From an uncultured Opitutaceae bacterium (lineage in GTDB: Bacteria; Verrucomicrobiota; Verrucomicrobiia; Opitutales; Opitutaceae), in NCBI GenBank assembly GCA_903929355.1, contig CAIYUN010000017.1:1-64000 (forward strand): a DNA stretch of 64,000 nucleotides. The letters are read 5' to 3'. A model generated the notes under the pieces. The model ran no database searches. It worked only from the letters and a program-made list of their open reading frames with translations, and was not told the DNA's origin. Position 1 is the first letter of the stretch. The number at the start of each line of letters is the position of its first letter. Positions 56,585-64,000 of this stretch are shown in pieces. The position numbers and the translations under genes were made by a program.

Positions 56585-56896
56585 GGTTAACGGAGGCTAA
56601 AGAGCACCGCCACGTTGGCAACACCATTTTTCCCAAACGAAGACCACGAATGAATTATTAGCAAGATTTATTCCAAGAGGAGAAATGATGGGGTCCGGCG
56701 CTATTTCCCTCACGTTCCCGGACAGCGCGCCCGGCCCCCCCAAAAAAGCGCCGTGGCTCGCGCCAAAATGGGACCGCTGATAGGGGGTGCCCGGGCCACC
56801 CACGCACTTGCTCAAATCTTCTGCTTTGCTCTCTTGACCCGTGGTTTTCACCGAGATTTGGTCTCCTGCCCCGCCCCGCCTGGAGCAAATACCTCA
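56585..56896. promoter_or_regulatory. 312-base divergent gap between two DUF1592 copies
   Basis: The gap must hold promoters for both copies. An AT-rich stretch around 56648-56675 is the best promoter region. No repeat family or known RNA was seen. A run of C then A near 56736-56746 precedes the start of copy 2. Confidence 0.4.
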
Positions 56897-59371
56897 ATGA
56901 CTAGATTTACCCCCGGACACTGGTTGGCCGCCGCGCTGGCGCTGTCGTCACTGGCGGGCTGCCGTTTTGGGGCGATGACGGCCACGGACCAGCCGCCCCG
57001 ACCGGCCATGAGCGACGGCCTGCGGCCGGCCCCACCACTCGCTTCCTCCGCCCCGGCCGCCGCACCCCCGGCCGGAGCGGCGCGAACCGCCGACCGGGCG
57101 ACGGCATTTGCCACGTTGATCAAACCCTTTGTCGCCGAAAACTGTCTCGACTGCCATGATGCCGCGACGAAAAAGGCGGGCCTGAATCTGGAGGCGCTGG
57201 CCGATGTGGGGTCGGTGGACCGGGAGCGCGCCACTTGGGAGAATGTGTTCGACAAGCTGCGCCACGGCGAGATGCCACCGCCAACCGGGCCGCGCCCTCT
57301 GCCGGAGCAGGCGCACGCCGTTACCCAGTGGCTCGACCGTGAGTTCAGCCGCCTCGACCAGCTGGCCCCCGCCTACGTCGGCCGCGTCGCCCCGCGCCGG
57401 TTGAACCGCTCCGAATATGACAACACCGTGCGCGACCTGCTCGGTGTGAGCTTTCAGCCGGCGGACGATTTTCCGCCGGACGACTCCGGGTACGGTTTCG
57501 ACAACAACGGCGATGTGCTCTCCCTGTCGCCCTTGCTCATGGAAAAATACCTGAAGGCGGCCGAGCAGGTCGCCCGCACCGCAGTCTTTGGCGTCGCGCC
57601 GCTCTCGCCGAGTTCCTACACCCACCAGCCTTGGTACGTTGATTTCGAAACCACGAAGCAGGTGAAATCGGTCTATGATGAGACCGGCCTGAGCCTGCCT
57701 TACGCTCTGCATGTCACTCATCGGTTTCCGGTGGACGCGGACTACGATCTGGCCGCCACGGTGCGTGGTTTCAAGCCGGTGGGCTCCGAGCCCTGCCGTC
57801 TGGGATTTTGGATCGACGGCCGGCAGGTGCAGGAGGCCCGCGTTCCGGTGCCGGCGGACGGGGAAATGAACGGGCTGGGCCGGACCGTCCGCGTGCATGT
57901 GACGGCGGGCGAGCATTGGGTCGCGGTCACCCTGCTCAAGATTTACGAGGGGCTGCCCGCAGCTTATGGCGGGCCGAAGCCGGGCACGAGCCCGGGACGG
58001 GTGGGCAAGTCACCGACCGAGCATTTTGTCAACAATCTCACCGTGACCGGTCCCTTCGGCCAGACTCCGGGCCCCACGGCCGCGAGCCTGGCGAAACTTT
58101 ACCGGGGTGGGGTGCTGTCAGGCCGGGTTCCGCCCGCGCGGGCCCGCGCGATTGTCGCCGATCTCGCCCACCGGGCTTATCGCCGGCCGGTGTCCGCGGC
58201 TGAGGTGGACGGGCTGATGCGGTTCGTGGACCTTGGGCAGCAGGACGGCGGATCTTTCGCCGAGGGCCTGGCCGTGGCCCTGCAACGCTTGCTGGTTTCG
58301 CCCAGCTTTCTGTTTCGGGTCGAACGCGACCCTCCCGCCGGCCTGCCCCGACCGGTCAGCCAGCACGAGCTGGCCGCGCGGCTCTCTTTCTTCCTCTGGA
58401 GCTCGATCCCCGACGACGAACTCCTGGGCCTGGCCGACGCGGGCCGGCTGGTCGGGCCGGCGGTGGAGGCGCAGGTGCGCCGGATGATCGCGGATCCCAA
58501 GGCCTTTGCGCTCGTCGAAAATTTCGGCGGACAGTGGCTGCAGTTTCGCGCGCTCGAGTCCCACACGGTCGAACGGAAGGCCTTTCAAGGCTACACCGAT
58601 TACACGATCATGTCCATGCGCCAGGAAACGGAGAAATTCTTCGAGCACATCATGCTCGACGACCGCAGTGTGCTGGATTTTCTCGACGCCGACTACAGCT
58701 TTTTGAATGACCGGATGGCGGATTACTATGGCATCCCCGGCGTGCAGGGCGCGGAGTTCCGCCAGGTGAGCCTGCCGCCCGGGTCGCACCGGCGCGGGGT
58801 TATCACCCAGGCGAGTGTGCTCACCGTGTCGTCCTACGCCAACCGCACCTCCCCGGTCATCCGGGGCAAGTGGATTTTGGAGAACATCCTCAATTCCCCG
58901 CCGCCACCCCCGCCCGCCAATGTGCCCAGCCTCAAGGAGGAGGCGATCGGCGTCACCTCCTCCCTGCGCCAACAGCTCGAGGCGCACCGCGCCAACCCGG
59001 TCTGCGCCGGCTGCCACGCCCGCATGGACCCGCTTGGCTTCAGCCTGGAGAATTTCGACGCGGTCGGTGCCTGGCGCGAGCGGATCGGGAGTTTTCCCGT
59101 GGATGCCTCCGGCCGCCTGCCCGACGGCCGGACCTTCACCGGTCCGGCCGAGCTGTCCGCCATTCTTCGGCTGGACAAGGACGACTTTGCCGGGTGTATT
59201 GGCGACAAGCTGCTCACCTACGCTCTGGGCCGCGGTCTCACCCCCGCCGACCGGCCCGCCGTCCGGGCCATCGCCGCCTCGCTTGCCGCCAACGATTACC
59301 GCTTTTCCAGCCTCGTGCTCGCCGTCGTCCACACCCCGCAGTTCCAGCTCCGCGCCCCCTCCCCGCCATGA
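56897..59371 (+). CDS. DUF1592/1588/1585 cytochrome-like lipoprotein (copy 2)
   Basis: 824 residues from the ATG at 56897. The signal ends in LAGC, so it should be a lipoprotein, unlike copy 1. CLDCHD is near residue 85 and CAGCHARMD near the end. It lacks the long Gly/Arg insert of copy 1. The stop overlaps the DUF1552 start by 4 bases. The same domain order and PPPPPP run are present. Confidence 0.94.
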   Translation: MTRFTPGHWLAAALALSSLAGCRFGAMTATDQPPRPAMSDGLRPAPPLASSAPAAAPPAGAARTADRATAFATLIKPFVAENCLDCHDAATKKAGLNLEALADVGSVDRERATWENVFDKLRHGEMPPPTGPRPLPEQAHAVTQWLDREFSRLDQLAPAYVGRVAPRRLNRSEYDNTVRDLLGVSFQPADDFPPDDSGYGFDNNGDVLSLSPLLMEKYLKAAEQVARTAVFGVAPLSPSSYTHQPWYVDFETTKQVKSVYDETGLSLPYALHVTHRFPVDADYDLAATVRGFKPVGSEPCRLGFWIDGRQVQEARVPVPADGEMNGLGRTVRVHVTAGEHWVAVTLLKIYEGLPAAYGGPKPGTSPGRVGKSPTEHFVNNLTVTGPFGQTPGPTAASLAKLYRGGVLSGRVPPARARAIVADLAHRAYRRPVSAAEVDGLMRFVDLGQQDGGSFAEGLAVALQRLLVSPSFLFRVERDPPAGLPRPVSQHELAARLSFFLWSSIPDDELLGLADAGRLVGPAVEAQVRRMIADPKAFALVENFGGQWLQFRALESHTVERKAFQGYTDYTIMSMRQETEKFFEHIMLDDRSVLDFLDADYSFLNDRMADYYGIPGVQGAEFRQVSLPPGSHRRGVITQASVLTVSSYANRTSPVIRGKWILENILNSPPPPPPANVPSLKEEAIGVTSSLRQQLEAHRANPVCAGCHARMDPLGFSLENFDAVGAWRERIGSFPVDASGRLPDGRTFTGPAELSAILRLDKDDFAGCIGDKLLTYALGRGLTPADRPAVRAIAASLAANDYRFSSLVLAVVHTPQFQLRAPSPP

Positions 59372-60726
59372 TTCTTACCGGCAAACATCTCCCTCGCCGC
59401 CACTTCATCCGCGGTCTGGGTGCCGCCATCGCTCTTCCCATGCTTGACGCCATGGTGCCGTCCGCGTTTGGCCAGGCGGCGAAGGCCGCCGCTGCCGCAC
59501 GCAAGGTGCCGCCGCTGCGGCTCTCGTTTGTCTATGTTCCCAACGGCATCGTGATGGACCACTGGACGCCCGCCACCGAGGGGGCGGGTTTTGCGCTGCC
59601 CGCCATCCTTCAGCCGCTCGAGCCGTTCCGCAACCAGACCACGGTGATCACCGGTCTCATCAACAACCAGGCCAACGCGCTCGGCGACGGAGGCGGCGAC
59701 CACGCGCGCGCGGGCGCGAGTTTTCTGACCGGCAGCCATCCCAAGAAAACGGGTGGCTCCGACATTCACGCCGGCATCTCGGCCGACCAGGTGGCCGCCA
59801 GGCAGACGGGACGGGACACCCGCCTGCCCTCAATCGAGCTCGGCCTCGATGACAACCGCGTCGTCGGCCACTGCGACTCCGGCTACAGTTGCGCCTATAC
59901 CAACAGCATCGCCTGGAGCGGCCCCTCGACGCCGCTGCCGCCGGAGACGAATCCACGCCTGTTGTTTGAGCGGCTGTTTGGCGACTTCGATCCGGGCGTC
60001 AGCGCAGAGGCTCGCGCCCGCCGCGCGAACTACCGGAAGAGCATTCTCGACAGCGCTCTGGCGGAGACCCACCAACTGCTGGGTGCGGTCGCCCCGGCCG
60101 ACCGCCACAAGCTCGACGAATACCTCACCACCATCCGCGAGCTGGAGCAACGCATTGAGTCGGCCGAACGACTCGCGCCCGCCACTCCGCCGGACTTGGC
60201 CAAGCCGGCCGGCATCCCGGCGGATTTCGCCGAGCATGCGCGGCTGATGTATGAGTTGCAGGCGCTCGCGTTCCAGGCCGACCTCACGCGCGTTGCCACC
60301 ATGGTCGTCGGTCGCGAGGGAAGCGTCCGCACTTATGAGCAGATCGGCATCCCCGACCCGCACCATCCGCTCTCCCACCACCGTAACGTGCCTGAATCCC
60401 TCGCCAAGCTCACGAAGATCAACACCTATCATATGGAGCTGTTCGCACATTTCCTCGCCCGGCTTCGTGCCCTCCCCGACGGCGAGGGCACGTTGCTCGA
60501 CCATTCCATGATCCTCTACGGCTGCGGCATCTCCGACAGCGACCGGCACACCCATGAAAACCTTCCGATCCTGGTTGCCGGCGGCGGCAATGGCACGCTC
60601 AAGGGCGACCGTCATTTCACCGCGCCGGCCGGCACCCCGGTGACCAATCTCTACCTGTCCCTGCTCGACCGCATGGACGTCCGCCCCGACCGGCTCGGCG
60701 ACAGCACCGGCAAACTCGCGGTTTGA
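59368..60726 (+). CDS. DUF1552 family protein, Tat-exported (copy 2)
   Basis: 452 residues from the ATG at 59368. The signal is PRRHFIRGLGA. The family blocks are FVYVPNGIVMDHW, GDGGGDHARAGASFL, CDSGYSCAYTNS and GCGISDSDRHTHENLP, matching copy 1. It is coupled to the DUF1592 copy 2 gene by an ATGA overlap. The pair duplicates the unit on the other strand. Confidence 0.94.
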   Translation: MILTGKHLPRRHFIRGLGAAIALPMLDAMVPSAFGQAAKAAAAARKVPPLRLSFVYVPNGIVMDHWTPATEGAGFALPAILQPLEPFRNQTTVITGLINNQANALGDGGGDHARAGASFLTGSHPKKTGGSDIHAGISADQVAARQTGRDTRLPSIELGLDDNRVVGHCDSGYSCAYTNSIAWSGPSTPLPPETNPRLLFERLFGDFDPGVSAEARARRANYRKSILDSALAETHQLLGAVAPADRHKLDEYLTTIRELEQRIESAERLAPATPPDLAKPAGIPADFAEHARLMYELQALAFQADLTRVATMVVGREGSVRTYEQIGIPDPHHPLSHHRNVPESLAKLTKINTYHMELFAHFLARLRALPDGEGTLLDHSMILYGCGISDSDRHTHENLPILVAGGGNGTLKGDRHFTAPAGTPVTNLYLSLLDRMDVRPDRLGDSTGKLAV

Positions 60727-60736
60727 GCACCGCATC

Positions 60737-60823
60737 GGAGGGTGGGGCGCGTTGTCCCCAACGCGCCGCCTTCGGGCCTTCCTCCTCTGCGATGGCGGCT
60801 TGGGACAACCCGCCCCACCTTCC
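60737..60823. repeat. Long REP-like inverted repeat after the DUF1552 gene
   Basis: The left arm (60737-60770) and right arm (60794-60823) are largely complementary over about 30 bases; the left arm also contains an inner hairpin GGCGCGTTG/CAACGCGCC. It lies between the DUF1552 copy 2 and the esterase, and could act as a transcription or messenger-stability element. Confidence 0.75.
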
Positions 60824-60841
60824 AACCTCAACCCCCAAGTC

Positions 60842-62401
60842 ATGACCTCCCTCACCTCACTGAAACTTCTCCCGCTGCTCGCCGGCATCACGGTCGCGCT
60901 TGTGTCGCCGCCGGCCGCCCGCGCGCAGGAGGCCTCCGTGCCGGCTTCAGCTCCCGCCGCGGCGGCTTTCGCCCGCTCGCTCGCCCTCCGCTCCGACCGC
61001 GTCGTCGCCGACTCCACGCACGCCGCCTTCGGCTGGCTGGCGCAGACCAGTCCAGTCTCCTATGCGTCGAAAAGCGCGCTCCAGCTCAAGTTGACGCTGG
61101 CCCCGGAAACCGGCGCGTCGGCACCGGTGAAAGCCTTGGGCACCTTCACGATTTTCGGCACCAACCTGGCCGAAACCCCCTTCCCTTTTTCCGCCGATCT
61201 GGCGGGCGTGCCGGACGGGCCTTACCGCTACGTCGCCGAGGTGTGGGACGGCGACACCAGCCTCGCCAAGCTGGAGAAGCCCGTCGTCCTGGTCGCCGGC
61301 CTCGACGAGCAGCAGGCCGCGTTCACGCGGCGGCTGGCGGGAATCACCGGCCACGATGGCGCGAAGGCGGCCGTGCTCTATCCGTTCGACCTCGCGCGAG
61401 TCATCAACTTGGGCAAACGCGTCTATGGTTCGGGCACCACCAACCCCGAGTTCGGCCTGAACCAGGCAGGCGTGCAGGTGCCCTACGACTTCACCGCCGG
61501 GCTGAAAAAATCCGCCGACCTGCTCGCGGCGCTGGAGGGCGGCCGCGACCCGCTGTGGCGCGCGGGCGGCGAGACCGTGCAGTATTACCACATGGCCGAG
61601 GCGGACGAGATTTTGCCCTACCATGTTTTTGTGCCGTCCACGTGGGACGGGAAGTCGGCCCTGCCGCTGGTCTTCATCCTGCACGGCAACTCGCGCGACC
61701 AGGATTTCTATTTTGACCGCGACGAGCACCTCATCCCGAAAACAGCCGAAAAGCACGGCTTCATGCTCGTGGCGTCGCTGGGTTACGCGCCCAACGCCGG
61801 CTACAATTACGTGCCCTTCAACCGCGAGCGGGGGGAGCGCGGCGTGGCCGCCGCCGCGGTCGCGGCCCAAAATTTCGGACCGGCTCCCGCCGCCACGGTG
61901 GCCGGCGGCCGGCGTGGCGGTGGTGCGGGACGGGGCGGCGCGGCCGGCGGCTTTGGCGGGGTGAACGGTTCGACCACGCCCCAGCTCGTGCGCACGGAAT
62001 GGAGCGAGCAGGACGCGATGCACGTGTTTGACCTGATCAAGGCGGAATACCCGATCGACCCGAAACGCACCTTCCTCTTCGGCTACTCGGCCGGTGGGCA
62101 GGGCGCCCACTACCTCGGACCGAAATATGCGGAGAACTGGGCGGCCATCGCCATCGGCGGCTCCAACGCCCAGCCCGGCCCGGCTTACCAATTCGACCGC
62201 GTCAAAGCCGTCCCCTATTTCCTATACTACGGCACGGCCGATGCGGGCAACGGGCCGCCTGCGACCGCGATGGCCCAGGCCCTGAAGGAGCACGGCACCG
62301 AGGCCGTGCTCAAGGCCTATCCCGGCGCGGACCACGACCACGCGCCCTCCGCCGCCATCGGCGATGTGTTTGATTTCTTCGACGCCCACGCCCGCAAGTA
62401 G
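60842..62401 (+). CDS. Secreted alpha/beta-hydrolase with Gly/Arg linker
   Basis: 519 residues from the ATG at 60842, with a signal ending about ARAQ. An N-terminal beta domain (about 35-230) precedes the hydrolase core. The oxyanion strand is FILHGNSRDQDF, the nucleophile Ser416 in GYSAGGQG, and the His near the end in GADHDHAP. Near 360-380 a run of Gly/Arg (GGRRGGGAGRGG) is inserted, ending GFGG..GSTT, almost the same as in DUF1592 copy 1. It is an esterase or peptidase of unknown substrate. Confidence 0.87.
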   Translation: MTSLTSLKLLPLLAGITVALVSPPAARAQEASVPASAPAAAAFARSLALRSDRVVADSTHAAFGWLAQTSPVSYASKSALQLKLTLAPETGASAPVKALGTFTIFGTNLAETPFPFSADLAGVPDGPYRYVAEVWDGDTSLAKLEKPVVLVAGLDEQQAAFTRRLAGITGHDGAKAAVLYPFDLARVINLGKRVYGSGTTNPEFGLNQAGVQVPYDFTAGLKKSADLLAALEGGRDPLWRAGGETVQYYHMAEADEILPYHVFVPSTWDGKSALPLVFILHGNSRDQDFYFDRDEHLIPKTAEKHGFMLVASLGYAPNAGYNYVPFNRERGERGVAAAAVAAQNFGPAPAATVAGGRRGGGAGRGGAAGGFGGVNGSTTPQLVRTEWSEQDAMHVFDLIKAEYPIDPKRTFLFGYSAGGQGAHYLGPKYAENWAAIAIGGSNAQPGPAYQFDRVKAVPYFLYYGTADAGNGPPATAMAQALKEHGTEAVLKAYPGADHDHAPSAAIGDVFDFFDAHARK

Positions 62402-62411
62402 GGGACGACCC

Positions 62412-64000
<1,589 letters not shown>

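Noticed and set aside
58870-59367. N-terminal extension of DUF1552 copy 2 back to 58870
   Set aside because: It overlaps the DUF1592 gene in another frame and is Arg/Pro-rich; the Tat signal begins at 59368.

Overview
This 64 kb window is GC-rich, gene-dense chromosomal DNA. It most likely comes from an Opitutaceae-type member of the Verrucomicrobiota. The inference rests on DUF1501/DUF1800 and DUF1592/DUF1552 gene pairs, DUF1080, a GH2 beta-galactosidase, many exported Gly/Arg-rich proteins, and a typical set of housekeeping genes (proS, alr, tsaB, tig, clpP, trpE, glmS). I saw no rRNA, tRNA, CRISPR array, prophage or intact insertion sequence.

Layout. (1) 0.1-12.7 kb, minus strand: a MoxR ATPase / DUF58 / small membrane protein / BatA-like / giant DUF4175 operon, with an upstream DUF4159 protein and a TPR-metallopeptidase. 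This looks like a cell-envelope quality-control module. (2) 13-16.7 kb: exported proteins, including a C-type-lectin-domain protein and a serpin. (3) 17-20.4 kb: proS, DUF1080, an outer-membrane barrel. (4) 20.7-23.7 kb: a DUF1800-DUF1501 export pair. (5) 24.1-29.2 kb: alr and tsaB divergent from tig-clpP, then a gamma carbonic anhydrase. (6) 29.4-32.9 kb: a GH2 enzyme and a TPR lipoprotein. (7) 33-46.4 kb: a metal-resistance region with a CusCBA-like RND efflux set, a YncE-like beta-propeller, a CusRS-like two-component system, an OprB porin, a His/Cys-rich small protein, a DUF3347 protein and a multicopper oxidase. (8) 46.4-50.5 kb: an esterase and a tandem pair of paralogous exported proteins. 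(9) trpE. (10) 52.3-62.4 kb: two divergent copies of a DUF1592 (cytochrome-like) plus DUF1552 (Tat-exported) pair, and an esterase. (11) glmS, cut by the right edge.

The most unusual feature is in the spaces between genes. Many intergenic regions carry short arrays of 6-10 bp degenerate words (types CACGGAT, CACTAAT, CAATAAG, TGCGGAT, CTGACGT, TCAACCC, CTTGG, TTCCTGA). They are often arranged as inverted pairs around a spacer of 9 to 181 bases. One such array is read into the end of tsaB, and a piece of another coincides with the stop codon of the BatA-like gene. A second class of GC-rich hairpins looks like REP elements. A 31-base palindrome between tsaB and tig is a strong candidate operator.

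Limits: all functions are read from motifs and gene order. Start codons are my choice where several were possible.
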